The position numbers and the translations under genes were made by a program. The notes below the pieces were generated by a model, which searched no databases, was not told the origin of the DNA, and was given only the letters and a program-made list of their open reading frames with translations. From Lachnospiraceae bacterium (GTDB taxonomy: Bacteria; Bacillota; Clostridia; Lachnospirales; Lachnospiraceae), in assembly GCA_017474455.1 (NCBI GenBank), contig JAFVHP010000027.1, forward strand, positions 1 to 38,752: a stretch of 38,752 nucleotides of DNA, read 5' to 3'. Shown piece after piece: positions 8,006 to 16,474 of this stretch (positions are counted from its first letter, which is position 1; the number at the start of each line of letters is the position of its first letter).

Positions 8006-8743
8006 TTATCCCCGCTGCCTTACGATCTCATAACAGAGGACGCCTGCGGCTACAGAGGCGTTCAGCGAATCGATCTCACCCCTGACCGGGATGGAAGCGA
8101 TCATGTCGCAGTTCTGTCTGACCAGTCTGCCTATACCACTGCCTTCCGCACCGATGACGACCGCGATAGGGCCCTTCAGGTTCAGCGACGTCATCGGTTC
8201 ACCGTCCATATCCGCGCCGACGATCCACAGACCCTTCTTTTTCAGTTCTTCCATGGCTGCCGTAAGATTGGTCACTTTCACGACCGGTGTGTAGTTGATC
8301 GCACCGGCGGAAGCCTTGGCCACAACAGCCGTGAGACCTGCTGCCCTGTCTTTTGGAATGATCAGGCCATGGGCGCCGCAGACATTGGCCGTCCTTAAGA
8401 TCGCTCCGAGATTGTGCGGGTCTTCTATATTATCCAGGATGATGAAGAACGGATCTTCCTGCCTGCTCTTTGCTTTATCAAACAGGTCATCCATTTCAGC
8501 GTAATGATAGGCGGCGGTCTTTGCGATCACTCCCTGGTGATGGCCTGTTTCACTCATCCTGTCCAGGCGTATCTTATCGACATATTCGATATCGATACCG
8601 GCTTTTCTGGCTTCCCGCTTGATCGTCATCACCGCGCCGTCCTTCGAACCGTCAAGCACATACAGTTTCTCGACCGGCCTGCCGGCCCTGAGCGCTTCTA
8701 TAACGGCATTTCTGCCTTCCACTATATTTGATTCCAATTTCAC
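8006..8743 (-). CDS. rlmB: 23S rRNA (guanosine-2'-O-)-methyltransferase RlmB
   Basis: 245 residues of the SPOUT/TrmH family. The N-terminal substrate-binding domain starts VEGRNAVIEALRAGRP; the catalytic domain carries motif 1 DNIEDPHNLGAILRTANVCG, motif 2 VVIGAEGSGIGRLV and motif 3 IPVRGEIDSLNASVAAGV. It methylates the conserved guanosine of the 23S peptidyl-transferase centre using S-adenosylmethionine. It sits between mrnC and sigH, as in other Firmicutes, where a yacP-type gene may also occur; here that gene is absent. Confusion with TrmH is possible, but order and N-terminus favour RlmB. Confidence 0.93.
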   Translation of the reverse strand: MKLESNIVEGRNAVIEALRAGRPVEKLYVLDGSKDGAVMTIKREARKAGIDIEYVDKIRLDRMSETGHHQGVIAKTAAYHYAEMDDLFDKAKSRQEDPFFIILDNIEDPHNLGAILRTANVCGAHGLIIPKDRAAGLTAVVAKASAGAINYTPVVKVTNLTAAMEELKKKGLWIVGADMDGEPMTSLNLKGPIAVVIGAEGSGIGRLVRQNCDMIASIPVRGEIDSLNASVAAGVLCYEIVRQRG

Positions 8744-8779
8744 ACCGCCTTACTGTTAATCTGCGTTTATACTACAGTA

Positions 8780-9220
8780 TCAATGGTCTTCTTCTGCTTC
8801 AACGGCCTCTCTGATCAGGCTAAGCAGCCTGTCCGTCCTTCCGGTAAGGAAAAGGTAGCCGCACACTGCTTCGAATCCCGTGGCTTCGGCATATTCTTTA
8901 TCCCCTGCGCTCCTGGTATGCGAAGCGGGGGCAGCATTTCTTCCCCGCCTGTATATGGCCGCTTCCTCCTCGGTAAGTTCCGGCAGTATAACAGCAGCAG
9001 CACGGGACTGTGCTGCTGCGCAAACATAAACGCTTGTATCATTGTGGAGCTTTCTTACCTGCCGGTTTCCCTTTTCCAGTTCCAGGGTCCGTATGACGAG
9101 CGTATGGACGGCATCGCCTATAAAAGCCAGCCCGAGGGGGGAAAAGGTACGGATATCCTTTTCCGCGATATCAAAACTGCTGAAGATAAGGTCTTTGAAC
9201 TGCGTCACGCCTTCTTCCAC
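8780..9220 (-). CDS. mrnC: Mini-ribonuclease III
   Basis: 146 residues. It has only the RNase III catalytic domain: LGLAFIGDAVHTLVIRT matches the signature with the catalytic Asp, and a C-terminal Glu-rich segment follows; there is no double-stranded RNA binding domain. The family matures 23S rRNA in Firmicutes. Its start overlaps the end of cysS by 16 bases, so the two are translationally coupled. The RGRNAAPASHTRSA segment matches the basic region seen in MrnC. Confidence 0.93.
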   Translation of the reverse strand: MEEGVTQFKDLIFSSFDIAEKDIRTFSPLGLAFIGDAVHTLVIRTLELEKGNRQVRKLHNDTSVYVCAAAQSRAAAVILPELTEEEAAIYRRGRNAAPASHTRSAGDKEYAEATGFEAVCGYLFLTGRTDRLLSLIREAVEAEEDH

Positions 9221-10626
9221 TTCACGCCCTCTCTGGTATCCTCGAGAATGATCCCCTTCGCCTTCAGTTCATCCCTGATGGCGTCCGCGGCGGCATAGTC
9301 CCTGGCTTTCTTGGCCTCGGCACGCTTTTCGATCATCTCCTCGATATATCTGACTTCATCATCGGAAGCCCCCTGTTTTTCGACTGTCAGGCCCAGTACA
9401 TCCATCAGGCCGGCCAGCTGTTCATAGAGCCCTTTGACCAGTGCCGTTTCAGAACCTTCATTCACGTTCTGGTTGATGTAACGGACAAGGTCAAAGATCG
9501 CCGAAATGGCATCAGCCGTATTGAAATCGTCATTCATGGCCGCTTCGAACTGCCTGCTGTATTCCGCAGCGCCTTCCAGTATCTTCGTCCCGGATTCCGA
9601 CAGCGGATCGCTGCCGTCCTTTCCGGACTGCATCAGGAACTGCAGGTTCTCGGCGCAGTTCAGTATCCTGTCCAGGCCGTTTTTCGCTGACTCGACAAGC
9701 TCCCTTGAGAAATTCAGCGGGCTCCTGTAATGCACGGACAGCATGAAGAAACGGATGACCTGCGGATCATACTCGGCCAGGATCTCCCTCACGGTAAAGA
9801 AATTGCCGAGGGATTTGCTCATCTTCCTGTTGTCGATGTTCAGGAAGGCATTGTGCATCCAGTAATTGGCAAAAGGCACGCCGTTCGCCGCTTCGGACTG
9901 CGCGATCTCGTTTTCATGATGCGGGAAGATCAGGTCTTCGCCGCCGGCATGGATATCGATCGTATCGCCAAGATACCGCTTGCTCATCACAGAACATTCG
10001 ATATGCCAGCCGGGCCGTCCCTTGCACCAGGGCGAATCCCAGTAGGGCTCACCTTCTTTCTTGGGTTTCCAGAGGACGAAATCAAGCGGGTCTTCCTTCT
10101 GTTCGGCACCGCTTACCTGGAGCTGCCTGAATCCGCTCTGCAGGTCATCCAGGTTCTTGTGGGACAGCTTCCCGTAATACCTGAACTTTCTGGTGCGGTA
10201 ATAGACTGTTCCGTCTTCGGCGCAGTACGCATATCCCGTACCGATCAGTTTATTGATCATTTCGATCATCCCGTCGATCTCGCGGGTCGCCTGCGGATGG
10301 GTGGTGGCCGGCCTTATCCTGAGGGCGGTCATGTCTTTTTTGCATTCTTCGATGTAGCGTTCGGAGATCACGGAAGAATCTGTATTCTCCTCCATGGCCT
10401 TTTTAATGATCTTGTCATCAACATCAGTGAAATTGGAAACATAATTCACTTTATAGCCGCAGTATTCAAAATACCTGCGGACAGTATCAAAAAAGATCAT
10501 CGGTCTTGCGTTGCCGATATGTATCAGATTGTAGACCGTAGGCCCGCAGACATACATTTTCACTTCTCCGGGAGTGATGGGCTTAAACTCCTCTTTTCTC
10601 CTGGTCATCGTATTAAAGATCTTCAT
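9205..10626 (-). CDS. cysS: Cysteinyl-tRNA synthetase
   Basis: 473 residues, class I synthetase. HIGNARPM is the HIGH motif and KMSKSLGNF the KMSKS motif. Zinc ligands are visible at the N-terminal Cys of [10 protein letters not shown] and in [10 protein letters not shown] with the following [15 protein letters not shown]. It charges tRNA-Cys with cysteine. The 61-base gap upstream is too short for, and shows no sign of, a T-box leader. Gene order ispF-cysS-mrnC-rlmB resembles Bacillus but lacks ispD, gltX and cysE. Confidence 0.97.
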   Translation of the reverse strand: MKIFNTMTRRKEEFKPITPGEVKMYVCGPTVYNLIHIGNARPMIFFDTVRRYFEYCGYKVNYVSNFTDVDDKIIKKAMEENTDSSVISERYIEECKKDMTALRIRPATTHPQATREIDGMIEMINKLIGTGYAYCAEDGTVYYRTRKFRYYGKLSHKNLDDLQSGFRQLQVSGAEQKEDPLDFVLWKPKKEGEPYWDSPWCKGRPGWHIECSVMSKRYLGDTIDIHAGGEDLIFPHHENEIAQSEAANGVPFANYWMHNAFLNIDNRKMSKSLGNFFTVREILAEYDPQVIRFFMLSVHYRSPLNFSRELVESAKNGLDRILNCAENLQFLMQSGKDGSDPLSESGTKILEGAAEYSRQFEAAMNDDFNTADAISAIFDLVRYINQNVNEGSETALVKGLYEQLAGLMDVLGLTVEKQGASDDEVRYIEEMIEKRAEAKKARDYAAADAIRDELKAKGIILEDTREGVKWKKA

Positions 10627-10687
10627 CCGTGATCCTCTCCTGCATTTGTTATGGTTTTATTTATGGTCAGCAGCACCTGCCGCCGGT

Positions 10688-11155
10688 TCAGGATAAAAGC
10701 GCAACAGCCTGGGCGGCAATGCCTTCTCCTGCTCCGGTGAACCCGAGTCCCTCTTCCGTCGTTGCCTTGATATTCACCTGCGAAATACCTACCCCCAGGC
10801 ATGCTGCGGTCTTCTTCCTCATCTCATCGATATAAGGCCGCATCTTCGGTGCCTGGGCTATGATGGTGGCATCCACATTTTCGACCCGGAAACCTTCCGC
10901 TTCCACAGCCTGCCGGACCCTTTCCAGCAGGATCAGCGAAGAGATCCCCTTATAGGCCGGGTCCGAATCCGGAAACAGCTTTCCTATATCGCCCAGCGCG
11001 GCGGCACCCAGCAGCGCGTCGCAGATGGCATGGAGCAGCACGTCCGCGTCAGAATGACCGTCCAGCCCCTTTTCGTACGGGATATCGACCCCGCCGATAA
11101 TGAGTCTGCGCCTTTCTTTCAGCCTGTGTACGTCATAACCTGTCCCTATCCGCAT
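10688..11155 (-). CDS. ispF: 2-C-methyl-D-erythritol 2,4-cyclodiphosphate synthase
   Basis: 155 residues, normal length. [12 protein letters not shown] holds the metal-binding Asp and His; [25 protein letters not shown] and [11 protein letters not shown] are diagnostic. It makes the cyclodiphosphate in the methylerythritol-phosphate route to isoprenoids, in the cytoplasm. It lies between the AICAR transformylase and cysS in the same direction with short gaps, so it is part of the operon. Confidence 0.96.
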   Translation of the reverse strand: MRIGTGYDVHRLKERRRLIIGGVDIPYEKGLDGHSDADVLLHAICDALLGAAALGDIGKLFPDSDPAYKGISSLILLERVRQAVEAEGFRVENVDATIIAQAPKMRPYIDEMRKKTAACLGVGISQVNIKATTEEGLGFTGAGEGIAAQAVALLS

Positions 11156-11176
11156 ATACGGCTTCTCCTGTCCGGA

Positions 11177-12355
11177 TCAGTGATGGAACAGACGGATGCC
11201 GGTAAAGCACATGACCATGTCATGGCTGTCGCACGCCGCGATCACGTTATCGTCACGGACCGATCCTCCGGGTTCCGCCACATATTTTACGCCGCTTCTG
11301 AAAGCGCGCTCGATATTATCGCCGAACGGGAAGAATGCATCCGAACCGAGGGAAACGCCGCTGTTGCCGTCAAGCCATGCTCTCTTTTCCTCCGGCATGA
11401 AGCGGTCGGGCTTTACTGTAAACAGGTCTTCCCACTTTCCGTCGGCAAGCACGTCCATATAGTCCTCGCCGATGTAAAGGTCAATGGAGCTATCCCTGTC
11501 CGCGCGGCGGATCTTATCCTTAAAAGGAAGTTCCAGCACCTTCGGTGACTGGCGCAGATACCAGTTGTCTGCCTTGGATCCGGCCAGCCTCGTGCAGTGG
11601 ATCCTGGACTGCTGCCCGGCTCCTATGCCGATCGCTTGTCCGCCCTTTGCGTAGCATACAGAATTGGACTGGGTGTACTTCAGGGTGATCAGCGAAAGCG
11701 CCAGGTCGTTCCTGGCCTCCTGCGGCAGGTCTTTGTTGGCTGTTACGATATTGGCGAACAGTTCGTCGCCTACCACCAGTTCGTTCCTGCCCTGTTCAAA
11801 GGTAACGCCGAACACCTGCTTTCTTTCGACCGGTTCCGGTTCGTATGCCGGATCGATCTCCAGTACACAGTAAGCGCCTTTTTTCTTTTTGGAAAGTATC
11901 TCCAGTGCGGCAGGTTCGTATCCGGGAGCAATGACGCCGTCCGATACCTCCCTTGAAATGATCCTGGCCGTACATTCATCGCACACATCCGACAGCGAGA
12001 TAAAATCGCCGAAGGAACTCATTCTGTCCGCGCCTCTTGCCCTGGCATACGCGCTGGCCAGCGGAGTAAGCTCTCCCAGGTCCTTGACCCAGTAGATCTT
12101 TGCTTCCACTTCGGTAAGAGGAAGGCCGATCGCGGCGCCTGCGGGCGAAACGTGCTTGAAGGAAGTGGCTGCCGGCAGGCCTGTTGCCTTTTTCAGTTCC
12201 CTGACCAGCTGCCAGCCGTTAAAGGCATCCAGCAGATTGATATATCCCGGTCTTCCGTTGCGGACTATAAAAGGCAGGTCCGATCCGTTGTCCATGAAGA
12301 CTCTGGAAGGTTTCTGGTTGGGGTTGCAACCGTATTTCAATTCTAATTCATTCAT
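11177..12355 (-). CDS. AICAR formyltransferase, stand-alone (PurH C-terminal-domain type)
   Basis: 392 residues corresponding to the AICAR transformylase domain only. SFKHVSPAGAA carries the catalytic Lys-His; YTQSNSVCYAKGGQAIGIGAGQQSR and SDAFFPFGDNIERAF are further family marks. It transfers a formyl group from 10-formyl-tetrahydrofolate to AICAR. The inosinicase half of bifunctional PurH is missing; the next gene upstream encodes a PurO-type IMP cyclohydrolase, so the pair replaces PurH. ATG at 12355 has CAGGGAG upstream. Confidence 0.93.
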   Translation of the reverse strand: MNELELKYGCNPNQKPSRVFMDNGSDLPFIVRNGRPGYINLLDAFNGWQLVRELKKATGLPAATSFKHVSPAGAAIGLPLTEVEAKIYWVKDLGELTPLASAYARARGADRMSSFGDFISLSDVCDECTARIISREVSDGVIAPGYEPAALEILSKKKKGAYCVLEIDPAYEPEPVERKQVFGVTFEQGRNELVVGDELFANIVTANKDLPQEARNDLALSLITLKYTQSNSVCYAKGGQAIGIGAGQQSRIHCTRLAGSKADNWYLRQSPKVLELPFKDKIRRADRDSSIDLYIGEDYMDVLADGKWEDLFTVKPDRFMPEEKRAWLDGNSGVSLGSDAFFPFGDNIERAFRSGVKYVAEPGGSVRDDNVIAACDSHDMVMCFTGIRLFHH

Positions 12356-12399
12356 GTTTTATCTCCCTGTAAGAATCTTTTCCGGTAAGGCAATATCGC

Positions 12400-13113
12400 T
12401 CATTCGTGTCTGTTGACGATCCTCGTGTGCCGGGTGCCGTCGGCAACATTGATGAAGCGGACAAAGAGCGAGACTTTGTTGTCTTCGTTCAGCGCATCCC
12501 AGAGCTTTTTCGTAAACGTATCGATATCGTTATCTTCTTCACCAAGTTCTATGGTCTTCGGATCGCCCCTGAAACTGGGCAGCGGATCGCCGTCCGTTTC
12601 ATATGTGTGGATGAAATGCCCTTCCCCGGCAAGAGGAGACGCGTAACCATAAGTGAAACGTTCACAGGAATCAGGGCACCCGTGGGCACTTTTCAAAATG
12701 GAAAGCTGATAGGAATACGCCCCGTCTTCAATGGTCATCATTCCCGAGATCCTGGGCGTGTAGTTGGGCGCATCGGGTTCAAATTCCCGGCTCCTGAGCG
12801 CCTCGGAGAACGACAGTCCCTTTGTGAGTCCGGCATATACCGTATCTGTCTGGTCTCCGTTCGTAACGATCGTATTCGGTCCGTATACTCTGACCGGAGC
12901 ATAAATAATAAGGCTGGGATCCTTCATTTTGGAAGGGTCAAATGCTTTCGTCCTTATCCCGTCACCGTCTTCGACAAAGACCCTGTTCCTGCTGTTTTCG
13001 CTCCTGCCCATTATGAAATAAGCAGCGACTGCGTTTTTCCCGTCTGCGGAAAGGCCGAGCATGATGCCTCTGCCCGGATACGGATTACTGCCAAGATCAT
13101 CAAAAATGTTCAT
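12400..13113 (-). CDS. IMP cyclohydrolase, PurO-like
   Basis: About 237 residues. NPYPGRGIMLGLSADGKNAVAAYFIMGRSENSRNR is the N-terminal signature of the archaeal-type PurO family (an Ntn-hydrolase-like fold), here cited only by its first and last motifs NPYPGRG and GRSENSRNR. It closes FAICAR to IMP, the last step of purine synthesis. A start four codons upstream (13125) would use the ATG inside the ribosome binding site; ATG at 13113 with GAGAGG six bases ahead is better. It heads the seven-gene operon and is preceded by leader motif copy B. Confidence 0.9.
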   Translation of the reverse strand: MNIFDDLGSNPYPGRGIMLGLSADGKNAVAAYFIMGRSENSRNRVFVEDGDGIRTKAFDPSKMKDPSLIIYAPVRVYGPNTIVTNGDQTDTVYAGLTKGLSFSEALRSREFEPDAPNYTPRISGMMTIEDGAYSYQLSILKSAHGCPDSCERFTYGYASPLAGEGHFIHTYETDGDPLPSFRGDPKTIELGEEDNDIDTFTKKLWDALNEDNKVSLFVRFINVADGTRHTRIVNRHE

Positions 13114-13116
13114 TCT

Positions 13117-13212
13117 TCCTCTCATTCCGGAGCGTAGCCATGATCTGCCTCAGATATAGTCCGGCACTGTATGCGGGTCCCGTGACGCTCCGGCACAGGG
13201 CCCGTTCCTGCC
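13117..13212 (-). promoter_or_regulatory. Structured leader motif, copy B (putative cis-regulatory RNA)
   Basis: Minus strand: GGCAGGAACGGGCC, then GTGCCGGAGCGTCACG, a variable middle with hairpin ATCTG-AGG-CAGAT, then ACGCTCCGG pairing perfectly over 9 bp with CCGGAGCGT, and ATGAGAGG as ribosome binding site. The stem bases differ from copy A but keep pairing, which looks like compensatory change. An AT-rich -10-like stretch (TATGATAAAAT) lies just upstream, so the motif would be the start of the mRNA. Confidence 0.55.
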
Positions 13213-13243
13213 TGATTATTTTATCATAAAGCACAGCGGATCA

Positions 13244-14239
13244 TCACTCGGAGAGCAAAATATACCCTTTTTCAGCAGATATGCCCTGTTCGGCAGCGGA
13301 TCGGGCCTCGGATTCCGTCATTTCGTCTTTATCGGAAAGGATATAAACAGTGTGAGAAATGCCCTGTTTATCCGTATATGCAGCGGTCACCAGGTATCTG
13401 TAGCTGTATTCTTTTCCGTCCGCGTCCACGGTATATGCGCTGCCGTCGAAACGGACATGGGGCTGATCCAGTACCGCAGCCTGCCCGGATGAAGCGGCTT
13501 CAGCGAATGCCCTGATCTCATCCGCGCTGCTCTTTTCTGCATCGGCTGCCATTGTCTCCTGTCCGGCAGTATTTCCCGCGGCAGCAAACGAAGCCGCGGG
13601 GGCCTCTTCCAGTTCAGCCGCTTCTTCAGTCTCTTCCGCTTCTGCTGCTGCGTACAGTTCCGCCATCGGTTCCTCCGCGGCTGTTACGGCCGCTCCTTCA
13701 TCTGCAGCAGCTGCTGCGGAGGCCATCTGCGCAGTATACATATCCGCTTCCGCCGCCTCCGCGTCTGGTATTTCTTCCGTCATATCATACATCACACCTG
13801 AACCGGCGCCCGCAGTGACCGTTCCCGATTCCCCTGCCTTTCTGGCTGCTGTTTCGGCAGGTGCCTCCTCTTTAGCCATGCTCACGGCAGGAGCTGCCTC
13901 TTCTGCCATCATTCCGGCAGGTGCCGCCTCTTCAACGGCATACTCTTCGGCTGCATATTCTTCGGCCGGGGCAGCCGCCTGTTCCGCCGCGGGTACGCCA
14001 GCAGCGCTGTCATGGCTGCCCATGTTTATCCCGTTCACGAACCGAAGCGTGAATACTGCCAGAAATGATGCCGCCGCCAGTGCCGCTATATACGGCAGCC
14101 GTCTGACGAATGTCTTTCTCCTGTTTCCATTCACCGATACAGTATCATCTGCGGTACTGCCGTCCCGCATCTTCTGTGCCTGTTCCAGCAGGTCATCGTC
14201 GATATACTGCAGCGCGTCCATAAGCTTTGATCCGTTCAT
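13244..14239 (-). CDS. Membrane-anchored anti-sigma-like protein with Ala/Glu-rich extracellular stretch
   Basis: 331 residues, not assignable to a named family. Residues 1-47 are cytoplasmic (MDALQYIDDDLLEQA is common at the start of Firmicute anti-sigma proteins); 49-67 are one membrane segment; about 79-235 are an Ala/Glu-dominated low-complexity stretch with repeated EEAAPA-type units; 236-331 form a small globular end (DGSAYTVDADGKEYSYRY). Its ATG overlaps the stop of the ECF sigma factor gene (ATGA-type overlap), so it most likely binds that sigma factor and releases it on an envelope signal. The function is inferred from architecture and position. Confidence 0.8.
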   Translation of the reverse strand: MNGSKLMDALQYIDDDLLEQAQKMRDGSTADDTVSVNGNRRKTFVRRLPYIAALAAASFLAVFTLRFVNGINMGSHDSAAGVPAAEQAAAPAEEYAAEEYAVEEAAPAGMMAEEAAPAVSMAKEEAPAETAARKAGESGTVTAGAGSGVMYDMTEEIPDAEAAEADMYTAQMASAAAAADEGAAVTAAEEPMAELYAAAEAEETEEAAELEEAPAASFAAAGNTAGQETMAADAEKSSADEIRAFAEAASSGQAAVLDQPHVRFDGSAYTVDADGKEYSYRYLVTAAYTDKQGISHTVYILSDKDEMTESEARSAAEQGISAEKGYILLSE

Positions 14240-14796
14240 ATATCAAAGCCCTCCTTACTTAAGTATGCCTTTAATCCCTTACGTTCCCTGAAAAGGATCG
14301 ATTTGATATTCTGTACTGTCAGCCCGCTTTTTTCGGAGATCTCCTGGAGCGGGTCCATATAGAAATACCTGCACAGGAAAACATTCCGCCGTTTTTCCGG
14401 TATAGACCTGAGATAATCGGATATGGCTCTGCCCAGTTCCTTCAGGTCATACATTTCTTCAGGAGAGGCGCCGCCTTCCAGCATTTCCGACAGTTCGTCA
14501 AGGCAGACTGAATACGCCGAACCCGCACGCTTTAAGCTGTGCTTCCGGCGGTAAATGTCGATCGAGCGTTCACGGGTGATCTTGCCCAGAAACAGAGAAA
14601 GCCTGTCCGGCCTGTGCGGCGGCATGGATTCCCATGCTTTCAGGTAGGTATCGTTTACGCTCTCTTCACTGTCCTCTTCGCTCATCAGGATATTCATCGC
14701 GATCTTCATAAGATAACGGGAATATTTTTCCTGCGTATATGTGATCGCGGACTCGTTCCTTTCCCAATAAAGGGCAACTATCGCGGAGTCTTCCAT
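14236..14796 (-). CDS. ECF-type RNA polymerase sigma factor
   Basis: 186 residues with regions 2 and 4 only. Region 2 holds YLMKIAMNILMSEEDSEESV, NDTYLKAWESMPPHRPDRL and ITRERSIDIYRRKH; region 4 holds IPEKRRNVFLCRYFYMDPLQEISEKSG, followed by a recognition helix TVQNIKSILFRERKGLKAYL. It would direct polymerase to stress or envelope genes and be held by the membrane protein translated directly after it. It starts 22 bases after the RluA-type gene, probably co-transcribed. The target promoter cannot be read here. Confidence 0.93.
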   Translation of the reverse strand: MEDSAIVALYWERNESAITYTQEKYSRYLMKIAMNILMSEEDSEESVNDTYLKAWESMPPHRPDRLSLFLGKITRERSIDIYRRKHSLKRAGSAYSVCLDELSEMLEGGASPEEMYDLKELGRAISDYLRSIPEKRRNVFLCRYFYMDPLQEISEKSGLTVQNIKSILFRERKGLKAYLSKEGFDI

Positions 14797-14818
14797 ACCA
14801 TCCTCCTGTTATCTGTTT

Positions 14819-15784
14819 CTATTGCCGCAAAAGTCCAAGGACAATTGCAGCTTCCCTGAAATCTACTGGATACGGGACTGTTATTTCGATCCGCTCTCCC
14901 GTAAACGGCTGCAGAAGTGAAAGCGCCGCCGCATGCAGCAGTGTATGTCTCCTGTGACCCAGGCTCGCGAAAAAACACTCGTCCGCGTCATCCCCGTAAA
15001 GCGGGTCCCCAAAGAGCGGATGAGATGCGCCGGACATATGCACACGGATCTGGTGGGTCCTTCCCGTATCGATCCTGAACCGGACAAGGGCCGCATCCGA
15101 AGGAGCATTCTGGGAAATGACACTGTAATGCGTGACTGCCTCAAGTCCGCTGCCGTCCTGTTTTATCTCGCGCAGAAGCTTTTCTCCTTCCACCCTGTCC
15201 ATCCTGGAACGGAGTACTCCGTCCATCCCGCTTTTGCAAAATGTACCGTGTACCAGGGCATGGTAAGTCCGTACCAGCTCCCCTCTGTCCCGCTGCCGCA
15301 CAAGTCTTCCGGCTGCGGCTTTGTTAAAGGCAAAGATCACCGCCCCGCTGGTATCGATATCCAGCCTGCCGATCACGCGGCAGATCCCGTCAAGCCCACG
15401 GTTTCTGCGGTAATAAGCCATATAATTGCCGAGGGAATCACTGTAATGTCCGTAGGAAGGATGGACCGGCACCAGTGCCGGCTTATTGACCACAGCCAGA
15501 TCCTCATCTTCATAAAGGATATCGAGGGGGCCTTCGGCAGCAGCGATATTGTCCACTTCTTTTCTGTCTTCAGGCAGGACGACCCGCAGTTTATCCCCGG
15601 GCTTCATCCTGTATTTTACAGTCACTCGCTGCCCGTTTACCGTGATCCCGTCAGCATGGAATTTCGCGCTGCTGATCTCATGCCCGGTCACGCCGACCCG
15701 GTTCCTCAGCACCAGGTTGATCAGCCCGCCGGCTGTGTCCGCGAGGTCTTCTTCCTTAAAGACGTAGTTTAATACTTTATCCAA
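14819..15784 (-). CDS. RluA-family pseudouridine synthase
   Basis: 321 residues. The N-terminal S4-like part (VTGHEISSAKFHADGITVNGQRV) precedes the synthase domain with the catalytic-Asp motif GRLDIDTSGAVIFA and the later motifs RFRIDTGRTHQIRVHMSG and HPLFGDPLYG. It converts uridine to pseudouridine in 23S rRNA or tRNA; RluD and the less specific YhcT/YlyB-type paralogues of Firmicutes are equally possible. It heads a set of three genes with the ECF sigma and anti-sigma-like genes, though a functional link is not obvious. Confidence 0.93.
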   Translation of the reverse strand: MDKVLNYVFKEEDLADTAGGLINLVLRNRVGVTGHEISSAKFHADGITVNGQRVTVKYRMKPGDKLRVVLPEDRKEVDNIAAAEGPLDILYEDEDLAVVNKPALVPVHPSYGHYSDSLGNYMAYYRRNRGLDGICRVIGRLDIDTSGAVIFAFNKAAAGRLVRQRDRGELVRTYHALVHGTFCKSGMDGVLRSRMDRVEGEKLLREIKQDGSGLEAVTHYSVISQNAPSDAALVRFRIDTGRTHQIRVHMSGASHPLFGDPLYGDDADECFFASLGHRRHTLLHAAALSLLQPFTGERIEITVPYPVDFREAAIVLGLLRQ

Positions 15785-15798
15785 TTTGTTTATGGACC

Positions 15799-15826
15799 TT
15801 TGCTTTCGTTTATTTTGTTTTATAAT
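15799..15826 (+). promoter_or_regulatory. Candidate promoter for the YgjP-type metallopeptidase
   Basis: TTTGCT, 16 bases, then TATAAT at 15821-15826, in the divergent gap between the pseudouridine synthase and the metallopeptidase. The -10 is consensus and the -35 is weak. Confidence 0.45.
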
Positions 15827-15897
15827 ACAGAAGTTGACCGGTTTTTGCGATGCTTTTGAACTGCATTGCCGGTAGCTTATGAAAGGAACACGACCAT

Positions 15898-16470
15898 TTG
15901 AAAGATCTGCCGTACGAACTGGAACTTATCCGCTCCAGGCGAAAAACCGTCAGCATGCAGGTCAAAAGACCTGCCGGAAGTCCGGGCAGGGGCCCGGTGA
16001 TCATCGTCCGCGCACCGCTCAGGATGAGCAATGCTGACATTGAAAAGTTTATAGAAAGCCACAGGAAATGGATCGAAAAACAGGCAGCCCGTATATCGCA
16101 GCCCTGTGACCTTCTGACTGAAGAAGAGATCAGGGAACTGACCCTGCAGGCAAAAAAGGTCATCCCCGAACGGGTGGCATATTACGCAGGCATAGCCGGC
16201 GTGACCTACGGGCGCATTACGGTCAGGCATCAGCGGACCCGCTGGGGAAGCTGCAGCAGCAAAGGAGACCTCAGCTTCAACTGCCTCCTTATGCTTGCTC
16301 CCGCGGAAGTACTCGACAGCGTGGTCGTACATGAGCTGTGCCACAGGAAGCACATGGATCATTCCCCGGCCTTCTATGCCGAAGTCGAGAGAGTGTTCCC
16401 CGGCTACCGCCTGCACCACGGCTGGCTGAAAGAAAACGGGGACAGGCTGCTCGCATCCCTGCCCCTGTAA
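15898..16470 (+). CDS. YgjP-type (M48-like, DUF45) zinc metallopeptidase
   Basis: 190 residues. The family signature is clear: RTRWGSCSSKGDLSFN followed by VVVHELCHRKHMDHSPAFY, with the HExxH zinc motif and a third His in the second part. The physiological substrate of this family is not settled. The start is TTG at 15898, with AAAGGA 12 bases upstream; the only ATG near, at 15955, would cut off the first 19 residues. It converges with the SpoIIE-type phosphatase gene, the two stops being four bases apart, with no terminator between. Confidence 0.9.
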   Translation: MKDLPYELELIRSRRKTVSMQVKRPAGSPGRGPVIIVRAPLRMSNADIEKFIESHRKWIEKQAARISQPCDLLTEEEIRELTLQAKKVIPERVAYYAGIAGVTYGRITVRHQRTRWGSCSSKGDLSFNCLLMLAPAEVLDSVVVHELCHRKHMDHSPAFYAEVERVFPGYRLHHGWLKENGDRLLASLPL

Positions 16471-16474
16471 ACGT

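Noticed and set aside
9730-10632. 300-codon plus-strand frame opposite cysS
   Set aside because: Antisense to conserved cysS; no domain seen and codon use mirrors the real gene.
10627-10687. T-box leader for cysS
   Set aside because: The gap is only 61 bases, without specifier stem or UGGN bulge sequence, and contains no terminator.
13117-13212. ZTP (pfl) riboswitch before the purine genes
   Set aside because: Context fits, but the GACUGGCG and CCGCCUGGGC core segments of that class, as I recall them, are absent; left as an unassigned leader.
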